The translations under genes were made by a program, and so were the position numbers. Positions 9,936 to 17,995 of a stretch of 35,990 bases of DNA are shown here, in pieces. Source of the DNA: Simkania sp. (GTDB lineage Bacteria; Chlamydiota; Chlamydiia; Chlamydiales; Rhabdochlamydiaceae); the NCBI GenBank assembly GCA_018333475.1, contig JAGXTH010000018.1, positions 1 through 35,990 of the forward strand. The letters are read 5' to 3'. Under the pieces are notes generated by a model. That model worked only from the letters and a program-made list of their open reading frames with translations, ran no database searches and was not told the origin of the DNA. Numbering within the stretch: position 1 is the stretch's first letter; every line of letters begins with the position of its first letter.

Positions 9936-10730
9936 TGGTGGCATAGAACAGAGGATGGCTTCAGGATTCCCTCCCGATAGAAACCCAAATTTAGTGCCAC
10001 GGTCATAGAGCAAGTTGAATTCGACGTAGTGTGCGCGTAGAGATAGCTGCAGGTCTTTATCTTTAGGGGAATAAGGTTGATCGATACGCAGCCGATAAAT
10101 GGGGAGAATGGCCTCTAGAAATGTTTTGCCAACAGTGCTCCATAGCATAAAGTCACAGTCTATATTTCCAGTATTATAGTGATCGAAGAAAATGCCCCCC
10201 ACTCCACGTTCTTTATGACGATGGGGTAGGTAGAAATACTCCTTAGCTGCCTGAGAGAATTTAAGGTAGAGGTCATTGCCAAAGGGATCTAGGGTTTCTC
10301 GTGCGATTCGATGGAAATGCTGGGTATCTTCTTCATAGGGAAAACCCATAGGAGTAAGGTCGTAGCCTCCGCCAAACCACCAGGAGTCTTTTGTTTCGAT
10401 ATATCGAATATTAAAGTGTACGGTAGGTGCATGGGGATTGAGCATATGAGTGATCAGGCTGATGCCAGTGGCAAAAAAAGGCCCCGTGCCATCAGACATC
10501 GGAAACTCTTTCCCGTACACCCCAGACCAATTGACAGCGGCTTTCTCAAAAACATCACCATAAAGACAAGAAATTTCCCCGCCTCCTCCATGAGGATGTT
10601 GCCAGGATTGGCGCTCAAAATGTTTTAAAGGCTCTAGCGATTCAAACCCATCGATGAGTTCATTGCGCAACTCTTTAAGAAAGGTTACGATTTCCGCTTG
10701 TCTGTTCGACTGTATAGTGGCATCATTCAT
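9921..10730 (-). CDS. hemF: Oxygen-dependent coproporphyrinogen III oxidase
   Basis: HemF converts coproporphyrinogen III to protoporphyrinogen IX using O2. Family hallmarks seen: FNIRYIE, the WWFGGGYDLTP block, GVGGIFFDHYN, the VEFNLLYDRGTKFG block and a C-terminus ending SMPPLAKW. The protein stops there, about 20 residues earlier than E. coli HemF. I place the start at ATG 10730 (269 aa); an upstream in-frame ATG at 10760 would add 10 residues that do not align to E. coli HemF. Neither has a good ribosome site. It lies between hemE and hemG, the place where I recall Chlamydia carrying the unrelated radical-SAM enzyme HemN, so this looks like a non-orthologous replacement. Confidence 0.95.
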   Translation of the reverse strand: MNDATIQSNRQAEIVTFLKELRNELIDGFESLEPLKHFERQSWQHPHGGGGEISCLYGDVFEKAAVNWSGVYGKEFPMSDGTGPFFATGISLITHMLNPHAPTVHFNIRYIETKDSWWFGGGYDLTPMGFPYEEDTQHFHRIARETLDPFGNDLYLKFSQAAKEYFYLPHRHKERGVGGIFFDHYNTGNIDCDFMLWSTVGKTFLEAILPIYRLRIDQPYSPKDKDLQLSLRAHYVEFNLLYDRGTKFGFLSGGNPEAILCSMPPLAKW

Positions 10731-10805
10731 GCGAGCTATCTTCGTGTATTGCAAAGTCATCGGTCAAGAACGTTTTTTGACTCGCCTTACGCCGTAGAGG
10801 GATTT

Positions 10806-12131
10806 ATGGACTGTTTGAAAGCTATCATGAAAAAACAACGAGTGATCATTTTAGGGGCTGGGATTTCTGGATTAAGTGCTGCGTTTGCTTTGCGAAATAC
10901 ACATGAGGTCATTGTTCTCGAGCAATCTTCAAAAGTGGGCGGGTGGCTTGAAACGATAGATCAACAAGGCTTTCTATTTGAGACTGGGCCTCGAACTTTT
11001 CGTTATGGTAGTAGTCTAGATCTTCTTTCCTTAGTTAAAGAGCTTGGTTTAGAAAAAGAGCTTATTTTTTCTCGTGAAGAAGCCAAGCAACGGTTTTTGT
11101 TTTTTCAGGGTTGTTTGGAACAGGTGCCTACGCGTCTTGTATCGATGATAAGATCTCCTCTCATGAAAGGAGTGTGGGGATCTTTATTAACTGAGTGGAA
11201 TCGAGCACAGTGTTTAGAAGATGAAACTCTTTGGCAATTTGCTGAAAGAAGATTTGGCAGGAGTATAGCAGAGCGGTTTTTCGATCCTCTATCTATAGGA
11301 ATTTATGCAGTAAGTAGTGAGCAGATTTCAGCGAAAGCTTGTTTTCCTAGACTCAAGGAGATGGAGAGAACACATGGTTCTATCACCAAAGCGCTGATTA
11401 GAACTCTGGGAAGAAAACAAAAGAAACATGCTAGTAGTCCGGGGCTGTTTTCTTTTAGATCAGGTGTGCAGACGTTAGTCACAGCATTAGCACATGCTTT
11501 GCATGGGAATCTTTACCTTGGGCATACTGTACAGTCCATTTTTCAGGACAAACAAGGCGTCAGGGTCACTACGTCATTAGGGGTTTTTGAAGGCGATTAT
11601 TTAATTAGCGCTCTTCCTCCCGCGGTGATGGGGCAACTGCTTATAGAAAGTAACCCAAAAATAGCTAATAGTCTTCGGAACATTCCGATGACAAGTCTTA
11701 CAATGGTGCAATTAGGATATCAAGGTGATTTACTGAGACAAAAAGGCTTCGGTCTTCTTGTTCCAAGTATAGAAAAGCAACCGCTATTAGGTGTCGTTTT
11801 TGATTCTTCTATTTTTGCAGAACATAATAGAGGAGAGCAAACTCGTCTTACGGTAATGCTTCCTCCTACTGAAGAGGCGATCCCCTTAGCTACACAATGG
11901 GTCCAACAACATCTAGGAATCACTAGGTCTCCAGATTTGATCACAATGAGGCAATGCGCCAAAGCAATTCCACTATTGCAAGTAGGACATCAAGAGCGGA
12001 TGGCCAAAGTATTCGAAATTATGAAACACGAAACACCAAATATGTTTTTGGTAGGAAATTACATACAGGGTGCATCTGTCAACGACTGTATTGCTTCATC
12101 TATGAAAGTAGTTCGCCTTCTAAATATCTAA
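10806..12131 (+). CDS. hemG: Protoporphyrinogen oxidase (FAD-dependent, HemY type)
   Basis: FAD-dependent oxidase of about 441 aa that converts protoporphyrinogen IX to protoporphyrin IX; hemG is the chlamydial name for this HemY-type enzyme. A Rossmann motif GAGISGLSAAFAL lies near the N-terminus, and the C-terminal FAD motif MFLVGNYIQGASVNDC is intact. The start is taken at ATG 10806, which has AGAGG 5 nt upstream; ATG 10827 is an alternative, and in-frame starts further upstream run into hemF. Divergent from hemF with only about 75 bp between. The TAA stop (12129-12131) is also the left target duplication of a mobile element, so the insertion sits exactly at the end of the gene and leaves the protein unchanged. 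Confidence 0.95.
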   Translation: MDCLKAIMKKQRVIILGAGISGLSAAFALRNTHEVIVLEQSSKVGGWLETIDQQGFLFETGPRTFRYGSSLDLLSLVKELGLEKELIFSREEAKQRFLFFQGCLEQVPTRLVSMIRSPLMKGVWGSLLTEWNRAQCLEDETLWQFAERRFGRSIAERFFDPLSIGIYAVSSEQISAKACFPRLKEMERTHGSITKALIRTLGRKQKKHASSPGLFSFRSGVQTLVTALAHALHGNLYLGHTVQSIFQDKQGVRVTTSLGVFEGDYLISALPPAVMGQLLIESNPKIANSLRNIPMTSLTMVQLGYQGDLLRQKGFGLLVPSIEKQPLLGVVFDSSIFAEHNRGEQTRLTVMLPPTEEAIPLATQWVQQHLGITRSPDLITMRQCAKAIPLLQVGHQERMAKVFEIMKHETPNMFLVGNYIQGASVNDCIASSMKVVRLLNI

Positions 12132-12296
12132 TACCAAACGCAACAAATAACTTCATATTTGAGCTGCGTGAAAGCTGTCGACAAATCGGCGATCATAAAC
12201 AGCATAGTATTAATGCAATACAATGCTGTTTACGATCGCCGATTTGTCGACAGCTTTCACGCAGCTCAAATGTGAAGTTATTTGTTGCGTTTGGTA
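12132..12296 (+). mobile_element. Palindromic MITE family 1, copy A
   Basis: This is a 165-bp element with ends TACCAAACGC...GCGTTTGGTA, flanked by TAA direct repeats (12129-12131 and 12297-12299). The 74-bp arms are almost perfectly complementary (2 mismatches) around a 17-bp loop, so the transcript would fold into one long hairpin. There is no transposase, so it is non-autonomous. Three more copies lie in this window. The left TAA is the hemG stop codon. Confidence 0.93.
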
Positions 12297-12317
12297 TAAC
12301 GTCATTGTTTACCTGTG

Positions 12318-12527
12318 TCATCCTCCTGATGCAAATCCTGGAAACAATGTCATCCCACCATCTACGAAAATCGTCGTACCTGTGATGTAATCAGCATAGT
12401 CAGAGGCCAGCCAGGTTGCGCAATGGCCAATATCTTTTGGCTCTCCGATGCGATTATAGGGCACGAGTTTCATGAGATTGGCGTAAGCTTCAGGAGTATC
12501 CCGTGCCGGTTTATTGATATCCTCTGA
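12318..12527 (-). pseudogene. C-terminal remnant of a short-chain dehydrogenase
   Basis: About 70 residues resemble the C-terminal end of glucose-1-dehydrogenase-like SDR proteins: NLMKLVPYNRIGEP, then ATWLASDYADYITG and IFVDGGMTLFPGF. The Rossmann fold and the catalytic S-Y-K residues are absent. The 5' side is cut off by a fragment of mobile element family 2 (12528-12590), so the remainder was lost, probably through an insertion-linked deletion. The frame is open to a TGA at 12318. It is unlikely to be functional. Confidence 0.8.
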
Positions 12528-12590
12528 GTCGATATTGCCCCCCAATCATTTGGATCGAAAATCGACTGAACCAGGTTTTAGTACAGCTTC
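12528..12590 (-). mobile_element. Truncated end of MITE family 2
   Basis: The reverse complement of these 63 bp matches the first 63 bp of the element at 23377-23690, beginning GAAGCTGTACTAAAACCTGG. The outer end abuts TTA (12591-12593), fitting a TWA target. The other end is missing and runs directly into the SDR remnant. Confidence 0.8.
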
Positions 12591-12602
12591 TTAGAGATAG
12601 AT

Positions 12603-13214
12603 CTACTTTGAGAAGAGAATAGGGTGTGTTGTTGTGTTAAGATGATCGCCAAACCCATAGCCTAAATTTTTTAGGCTATGAACAGCAGGATCAGTCTCTT
12701 TAGCAACATAGAGAGGTTTTGGCCCAGCATAGCCAACGAGAAGGAATTTTTGGTTTTTCAATTCGGTTAGGGGGAGTAAGGTCATCAGCATTTTAGCTGA
12801 AAAAAACAAGGCGGTTCCCCGTTTTTCTGGACATGGGCAAAAAATCGTGGAGGGTAGGGGGGAGTTTCCTTCCGTAAGACGCAACATCATACCACAAGTA
12901 ATAGGCTGTATGCAGAGGAGATCTGCAAGCGAACTGGAGCTTTTGCCAAAAGGAAGAGAATCATTAGAACAAAGAGCTTGATCGAAGCCAAGGCGGACCT
13001 GTTTAGCTCGAGTCAATTCAGCAGCAATTTCAGCACAGGTTCTTTCAAAAACGACACTTTTGACTGAAAGATTGGATCGCCAAAGATCACGAGAGTTTTT
13101 AGTGACAATGTTCTCAACGTCTTCTAAAAGCTTAGGGGAGAATAAGCCATCGAAACCAATGTACCCATGGTTGGAATAGTAGTCAAAATGATCACTGGCA
13201 AGAGTAAAACGCAT
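12603..13214 (-). CDS. Conserved hypothetical protein downstream of dapL
   Basis: 203 aa with no motif that I can assign to a function. The N-terminus (DYYSNHGYIGFDGLFSPKLL) loosely resembles the opening helix-strand of phytanoyl-CoA/2-oxoglutarate dioxygenase-like proteins, but no HxD...H iron triad is evident, so no function is claimed. No signal peptide or membrane segment is seen. ATG 13214 has AGGA about 9 nt upstream. It lies 15 bp after dapL and is probably co-transcribed. From memory, Chlamydia has a hypothetical gene next to dapL, so this may be the orthologue. Confidence 0.8.
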   Translation of the reverse strand: MRFTLASDHFDYYSNHGYIGFDGLFSPKLLEDVENIVTKNSRDLWRSNLSVKSVVFERTCAEIAAELTRAKQVRLGFDQALCSNDSLPFGKSSSSLADLLCIQPITCGMMLRLTEGNSPLPSTIFCPCPEKRGTALFFSAKMLMTLLPLTELKNQKFLLVGYAGPKPLYVAKETDPAVHSLKNLGYGFGDHLNTTTHPILFSK

Positions 13215-13229
13215 AAACAGAAATCCTTA

Positions 13230-14399
13230 TTATAGACTAGCTAAACGAACTGCAGCTTCTTGGGCTTCGGCAGGTACAGTGAAAGTAGAAAGACGTAAAT
13301 AACCCTCCCCAGCAGAACCAAATCCGAGTCCTGGGATTCCAATAATGCGACAAGAGTCCAATAAGTGGTCGAAAAATTGCCAGGAATTCATTTCGTTCGG
13401 AGTTTTCCACCAGATATAAGGGGCATCGATGCCCCCATAAAATGTCTGGTGATTGCGATGGAGCGCTTCGCGCAAAATTTTTCCACTCTCAAGATAAATA
13501 TCTACTTGAGCTTTCACCTGGGTATACCCTTCTTTTGAAAACGTAGCTTCAGCACCGCGCTGAATCGGATAAGCGACTCCATTAGACTTTGTTGATTGGC
13601 GGCGACGCCACATAGTATGGAGTCCGTGAGGCAGAGTTTTTGGAACAACAGTGTAAGCGCATCGAAGTCCAGTAAACCCAGCGGCTTTGGAAAAACTACG
13701 ACACTCGATGGCTACTTTGTGAGCGCCTTCGATTTCGTAAATACTTAAGGGAATATTAGGGGATCGGATAAATGCTGCATAGGCGTTATCAAATACAATG
13801 ACCGCATCCTTCTCTATGGCATAGTCTACCCATCTCTTGAGAAGGGCATGGTCCATAGCAGTTCCAGTAGGATTGCTAGGGGAACATAGAAAAATAAGAT
13901 CGCAAGGTCCTTCCGGAGGCTGAGGATGGAATCCATTGTCAGCCAAACACGGAAGAAAAAGAATGTGTTCATTCCTTCCTGCCATGACGTTACTAGCAAG
14001 ATAAACAGGATACGTAGGATTTGTAATAGCCACCTTGCAGTCGGTAGCAAAGAGTTCTTGTATGTTGGCAGTGTCGCTATTAGTTCCATCGGAAATAAAA
14101 ATTTCCTCAGGAGAAAATCCAAATGAAGCGTATTCGTGATTACAGATGGTTTCGCGTAAGAAGAAATATCCTTCTGAAGGACCATATCCCTTTTTTCCGG
14201 ATGGGTGGGTCATCTCACGGGTAGCTGAACAAATGGCTTCTGCGATTGCGGGAGCTAGAGGCAATGCGACATCGCCAATGCCAAGATTGATCACACTTTC
14301 TTTAAGCCCCAGGGTTTCTAACAGGGCTAATTTTTCCTCTATGATAGGGAAAATATAGGGGGTTTTCAAAAGAGAGTAAGAAGGGTTGATCTTTGGCAT
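13230..14399 (-). CDS. dapL: LL-diaminopimelate aminotransferase
   Basis: A PLP-dependent fold-type I aminotransferase of 389 aa. DapL converts tetrahydrodipicolinate directly to LL-diaminopimelate, the chlamydial route to peptidoglycan precursor and lysine. Visible: SGKKGYGPSEGYFFLRE near residue 67, the CSPSNPTG motif at 172-179, an FDNAY block at 203-207, and the Schiff-base lysine in SFSKAAGF (about K238). The length and N-terminus (INPSYSLLKTPYIFP) fit the DapL family better than general aspartate aminotransferases. ATG 14399 has no convincing ribosome site. A weak TTGAGA-17-TAAGCT promoter-like pair is visible upstream on the minus strand. Confidence 0.93.
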   Translation of the reverse strand: MPKINPSYSLLKTPYIFPIIEEKLALLETLGLKESVINLGIGDVALPLAPAIAEAICSATREMTHPSGKKGYGPSEGYFFLRETICNHEYASFGFSPEEIFISDGTNSDTANIQELFATDCKVAITNPTYPVYLASNVMAGRNEHILFLPCLADNGFHPQPPEGPCDLIFLCSPSNPTGTAMDHALLKRWVDYAIEKDAVIVFDNAYAAFIRSPNIPLSIYEIEGAHKVAIECRSFSKAAGFTGLRCAYTVVPKTLPHGLHTMWRRRQSTKSNGVAYPIQRGAEATFSKEGYTQVKAQVDIYLESGKILREALHRNHQTFYGGIDAPYIWWKTPNEMNSWQFFDHLLDSCRIIGIPGLGFGSAGEGYLRLSTFTVPAEAQEAAVRLASL

Positions 14400-14474
14400 A
14401 GGAAAAACAGCTTAGTCACTTTAGTCATAATTCTCAATCATGCTATGTTAGACGTGCACAGCCCTTGGGGTAAT

Positions 14475-14503
14475 TTGTCCTTATCTTGGATCGCCTTTAG
14501 TAT
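14475..14503 (+). promoter_or_regulatory. Candidate promoter of the rnc operon
   Basis: TTGTCC (14475-14480) and TAGTAT (14498-14503) are separated by 17 bp, each matching the consensus at 4/6. It lies about 90 bp upstream of rnc in a gene-free stretch. Confidence 0.35.
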
Positions 14504-14592
14504 TTGCAGATGATTGGGTAAGAGACCTAGGCTGCATAAAATATTAGGCGTCATGGACAGCCGACCCTTGGGTGGCGCTAGCATAGGGTGCC

Positions 14593-15309
14593 ATGGAAAT
14601 TTTTGAGCGTTTTCTTGAAGAACTACCGTTGATTGAAGAGAAAATTGGGTATGCATTTCTAGATAAAAATCTTTTGATTCAAGCGTTTGTTCACAGATCA
14701 TTTCTTAACGAGCATAGGAGTCTTGTTAAAGAGCATAACGAGCGACTGGAATTCTTAGGCGATTCAGTACTCGGATTGATTGTTGCAGAATTCTTATTCC
14801 TTCAACTCCCAGGTCATCCGGAAGGGGAGTTATCTAGGCTGCGTTCACAATTTGTCGAAGCTAGTATGTGTAGCTATCTTACAGGTAAACTCGATCTTGC
14901 GCCATATGTGCTTCTTGGTAAAGGGGAGAGAATGAATGATGGGAGAGGGCGAGTTACGATTTTAGCAGATCTCCTAGAAGCTCTCCTTGCAGCGATCTAC
15001 CTTGATGGAGGGTTGGAAGCTGCTCGCACGTTTTTTCTGACGCATTTCGGACAAGATTTAGGCTCCTCATTACAAGAACCTGGAAAAAATTGGAAAGCAC
15101 GTCTTCAAGATTGGGCTCAGAAACATCATAAGACCACCCCAATCTATCAAGTACTTAGTGAAACTGGCCCAGACCATAGCAAGGTATTTCGGGTTGCGGC
15201 CTTGATCGATGAGGGAATTCTTGGTGAAGGAGAAGGGATGTCAAAAAAACTAGCTGAGCAAGCAGCAGCAGAGGCTGCAATGCGAAAACTTGAGGAAAAA
15301 AGTGGCTAA
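14593..15309 (+). CDS. rnc: Ribonuclease III
   Basis: RNase III (238 aa) cuts double-stranded RNA in rRNA and mRNA processing. The catalytic signature NERLEFLGDSVL is at about 49-60, and the second acidic cluster is in DLLEALLAAIYLDGG. A double-stranded-RNA-binding domain occupies roughly 163-236 and ends in the alanine-rich EQAAAEAAMRKL helix. ATG 14593 is preceded by a short AGGG. The 3' end overlaps the preferred radA start by 8 bp, so it forms an operon with radA and hemC, an order also known in Chlamydia. Confidence 0.96.
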   Translation: MEIFERFLEELPLIEEKIGYAFLDKNLLIQAFVHRSFLNEHRSLVKEHNERLEFLGDSVLGLIVAEFLFLQLPGHPEGELSRLRSQFVEASMCSYLTGKLDLAPYVLLGKGERMNDGRGRVTILADLLEALLAAIYLDGGLEAARTFFLTHFGQDLGSSLQEPGKNWKARLQDWAQKHHKTTPIYQVLSETGPDHSKVFRVAALIDEGILGEGEGMSKKLAEQAAAEAAMRKLEEKSG

Positions 15310-16672
15310 ACTCAAGACTTTTTGGAGTTGTCAGGAATGTGGGCATCGCCAAACCAAGTGGTCTGGTAACTGTACGATTTGTCAGAAATGGAATACTTTT
15401 GTCGAGGAAATTGAGGCAGCTGTTACCAAGAGTAAGTTTTCTACAACACCTCTTGAAGCAGCTCAGCCGGTACAGCTAAAATCTATAGATCCCGGACAGG
15501 TACGTCGATTGTCTACTTCGATGTCAGAGGTGGATAGACTGCTTGGCGGAGGGATTGTGGCTGGGTCACTCACTCTTCTTGGAGGGGATCCAGGCATTGG
15601 AAAGTCGACCCTTATGTTACAGATTAGTCAAGGTCTGGCATCGCAGGGATTGACTGTGCTCTATGTATGTGGTGAGGAGTCTGTAGAGCAAACAAGCCTT
15701 AGAGCCAAAAGGCTGGGTGTCGAAGCTGAGTTGTTATATTTACTCAATGAAACAATCTTTAGTCATATCAAGTTGCACATAGACCGACTTAAACCGGATG
15801 TGCTGATCATTGACTCGATCCAAATTCTTTATAAGCCAGAACTGTCATCGTCTCCAGGTTCAGTCTCTCAGGTACGAGATATTGCCGCCGAATGTATGAT
15901 TTTATCGAAGAGTTCTGGGATCTCAACTTTTCTAATAGGGCACGTTACAAAGACAGGGGAGATTGCAGGCCCTAAAGTGCTTGAACATATAGTGGATATT
16001 GTCCTTGATTTCGAAGGGGATCGCCACCATGGTTATCGCTTACTACGAGCCCTCAAAAATCGTTTTGGGCCTACGGATGACGTTGCCCTTTTTCAAATGG
16101 GGATAGAGGGGCTAAACCAGGTCAATAATCCTTCTTTATTGTTCCTCCAAGAGAGACTAAGAGAGTCTGTGGGTTCAGTGATTGTTCCTACTGTGGAGGG
16201 AACTCGTGCGATGCTTATTGAAGTGCAAGGGTTGGTTGCTGCTTCAGCCTTTTCTACATCAACACGTAAGTCCACTGGACTGGATCAAAATCGTCTAGCA
16301 CTCCTTCTTGCGGTTTTAGAAAAAAGGATGGGATATAGTTTACACCACTGTGATGTGTTTGTTTCAGTAGCTGGAGGGATTCGGATTACAGAGCCGGCCA
16401 TCGACTTGAGTATCTTAATGGCGATAGCCTCTTCTTTTTGTAATCGACCTATTGACCCTGATACCGTAGTGATTGGCGAAGTGGGCTTAGGAGGAGAGGT
16501 GCGTAGCGTCCCCAGAATTGAATCGCGACTTAAAGAAGCGGCATATCTGGGATTCCGAAGAGTTATATTGCCAAAACGTAATCTTCAGGGGCTTTCTATA
16601 GAATTTAAGAGCAAGATTGATATTCAAGGGGTGGAGCTTGTTGAAGAAGCAATCCGTACTCTCATCGGTTGA
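15302..16672 (+). CDS. radA: DNA repair protein RadA
   Basis: RadA (about 456 aa) is a RecA-like branch-migration ATPase acting in recombination repair. In order: a C4 zinc finger (C10, C13, C24, C27), Walker A GDPGIGKS at about 95-102, the RadA-specific KNRFG motif at about 252-256, and a C-terminal Lon-protease-like domain. I prefer GTG 15302, which has GAGG just upstream and gives the usual VAKxK N-terminus. TTG 15290 in the same frame would add four residues. It overlaps both rnc and hemC, indicating translational coupling. Confidence 0.96.
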   Translation: MAKLKTFWSCQECGHRQTKWSGNCTICQKWNTFVEEIEAAVTKSKFSTTPLEAAQPVQLKSIDPGQVRRLSTSMSEVDRLLGGGIVAGSLTLLGGDPGIGKSTLMLQISQGLASQGLTVLYVCGEESVEQTSLRAKRLGVEAELLYLLNETIFSHIKLHIDRLKPDVLIIDSIQILYKPELSSSPGSVSQVRDIAAECMILSKSSGISTFLIGHVTKTGEIAGPKVLEHIVDIVLDFEGDRHHGYRLLRALKNRFGPTDDVALFQMGIEGLNQVNNPSLLFLQERLRESVGSVIVPTVEGTRAMLIEVQGLVAASAFSTSTRKSTGLDQNRLALLLAVLEKRMGYSLHHCDVFVSVAGGIRITEPAIDLSILMAIASSFCNRPIDPDTVVIGEVGLGGEVRSVPRIESRLKEAAYLGFRRVILPKRNLQGLSIEFKSKIDIQGVELVEEAIRTLIG

Positions 16673-17324
16673 AAAAACGATCGTTGTAGGTGCACGCAGC
16701 TCCCTCCTTTCTCGACATCAGGTAGAAGAGGTTCTGTTAGAACTACGACAGTTTCATTTTGGAATTTCGTTTCGGTCTGTTTTTCTGCAGACAACAGGGG
16801 ACAAAGACCTGAAAACTTCTTTGAGAAATTTGGACAAAAGTGATTTTTTTACCAAAGAAATCGATGCTATGCAACTTCGTGGAGAATGCCGTATAGCGAT
16901 TCACTCTGCTAAAGATCTTCCTAGTCCTTTGCCAGATGGACTGTCTCTTATAGCGTTGACTAAGGGGATAGATGCTTCAGACTCTCTTGTATTCAGAGAT
17001 GGGGAATCCTTAAGTGATCTGCCAAAATTTGCTAAAATAGGTAGTTCTACTGCAAGGCGAGATATAGCAGTAAGAGAGGTGCTCCCTGACGCGATATGCG
17101 TGGATATTCGCAGTACTATCGAGAATCGACTAGCGCAACTTGATGCTGGGAATTATGATGCGATTGTGGTGGCAGAGGCTGCGCTCATTCGTTTAAATCT
17201 TACTCATCGTAGCCGGGTCTTTTTACCAGGGGAGACAACGCCTTTACAAGGTAGATTAGCTGTGATTGCAAAAGCCAATGATGAAGAAATGAAGCAGCTG
17301 TTTCTTTGTATTCATGCGTCCTAA
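16641..17324 (+). CDS. hemC: Porphobilinogen deaminase (short form)
   Basis: HemC polymerises four porphobilinogens into hydroxymethylbilane. Domains 1-2 are recognisable: TIVVGARSSLLSRHQ, the catalytic AIHSAKDLP (D92), IGSSTARRD, DIRSTIENRLAQLDAG and the DAIVVAEAAL helix. The protein is only about 227 aa against about 313 in E. coli and ends before the domain 3 segment that carries the conserved cysteine binding the dipyrromethane cofactor. One cysteine (FLCIHAS) lies five residues from the end. I recall that chlamydial HemC is short in general, so this is probably not a local truncation. The start is uncertain: TTG 16641 has GGAG upstream and overlaps radA by 32 bp; TTG 16617 and TTG 16638 are alternatives. 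It overlaps hemD by 11 bp. Confidence 0.88.
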   Translation: MKKQSVLSSVEKTIVVGARSSLLSRHQVEEVLLELRQFHFGISFRSVFLQTTGDKDLKTSLRNLDKSDFFTKEIDAMQLRGECRIAIHSAKDLPSPLPDGLSLIALTKGIDASDSLVFRDGESLSDLPKFAKIGSSTARRDIAVREVLPDAICVDIRSTIENRLAQLDAGNYDAIVVAEAALIRLNLTHRSRVFLPGETTPLQGRLAVIAKANDEEMKQLFLCIHAS

Positions 17325-17982
17325 AAAGATTTTATACTTAGGTTCTAATCCGCATTGGATAGCCAAGGACAATGTGGAAGTGGTGCACCTACAGCTTTTT
17401 GATATTGTACCGAGATCTTGGTATCTTCCCTCCATAGCAGTTGCTTTAACCGACTGGACGCAGTATACGCATATGATTTTCACTAGCAAGCATGCGGTGA
17501 AGATTCTACAAGATATTTTGCCATACTATCAGCTCTTAATACCTCAAAACACGCAGAGGATTGCCGTAGGACAAACAACGGCTAAGGTATTAGAACAAAA
17601 CGGTTGGGGGACTCCGTGGATAGCAAGAGAAGAGAGGCAAGAAGGAATCATTCAATTATTACGCACCATAGAGTGGAATGAAGACAGTTATGTCCTTTTC
17701 CCCCGTTCGGCTTTGTCGCGAGGGGGCATCGAGCAATTTTTCTTAGAAAGAATGATTCGTTATCAAATATGCGATCTCTACGATACATATCCTCGTCGGA
17801 TAGAGCCATTTCCTGATCTAGAAGAATTTGATGAGATACTTTTTACCAGTCCTTCCACAGTAGCCGCATTTTTTTCGCAGGTGCAAACACTTCCCAAACG
17901 GCCATGCCTTAGGGCAATTGGAGAGGTTACTTGGCAAAATTTGGTGCGAGCTACTATGATCTGCACCACTTTATTGCACTAG
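17314..17982 (+). CDS. hemD: Uroporphyrinogen-III synthase
   Basis: HemD (222 aa) closes hydroxymethylbilane and inverts ring D to give uroporphyrinogen III. The family is poorly conserved, but the pattern is present in both lobes: [48 protein letters not shown] and [16 protein letters not shown] 17314 lies within the end of hemC, so the pair is coupled and catalyses consecutive steps. Together with hemE, hemF and hemG elsewhere in the window this covers porphobilinogen to protoporphyrin IX. Confidence 0.85.
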   Translation: MRPKKILYLGSNPHWIAKDNVEVVHLQLFDIVPRSWYLPSIAVALTDWTQYTHMIFTSKHAVKILQDILPYYQLLIPQNTQRIAVGQTTAKVLEQNGWGTPWIAREERQEGIIQLLRTIEWNEDSYVLFPRSALSRGGIEQFFLERMIRYQICDLYDTYPRRIEPFPDLEEFDEILFTSPSTVAAFFSQVQTLPKRPCLRAIGEVTWQNLVRATMICTTLLH

Positions 17983-17995
17983 GAGAGGAGTAACG

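Noticed and set aside
12129-12385. Open frames running through the MITE copies (also at 18626-18910, 23282-23606 and 33253-33588)
   Set aside because: They arise from the palindromic arms, encode the same short peptide in both directions and lack ribosome sites. They are element sequence, not genes.
13826-14185. Overlapping frames inside dapL, alaS, clpC, mfd and the orphan genes
   Set aside because: They are shadows of strongly conserved coding frames, without family motifs or ribosome sites.
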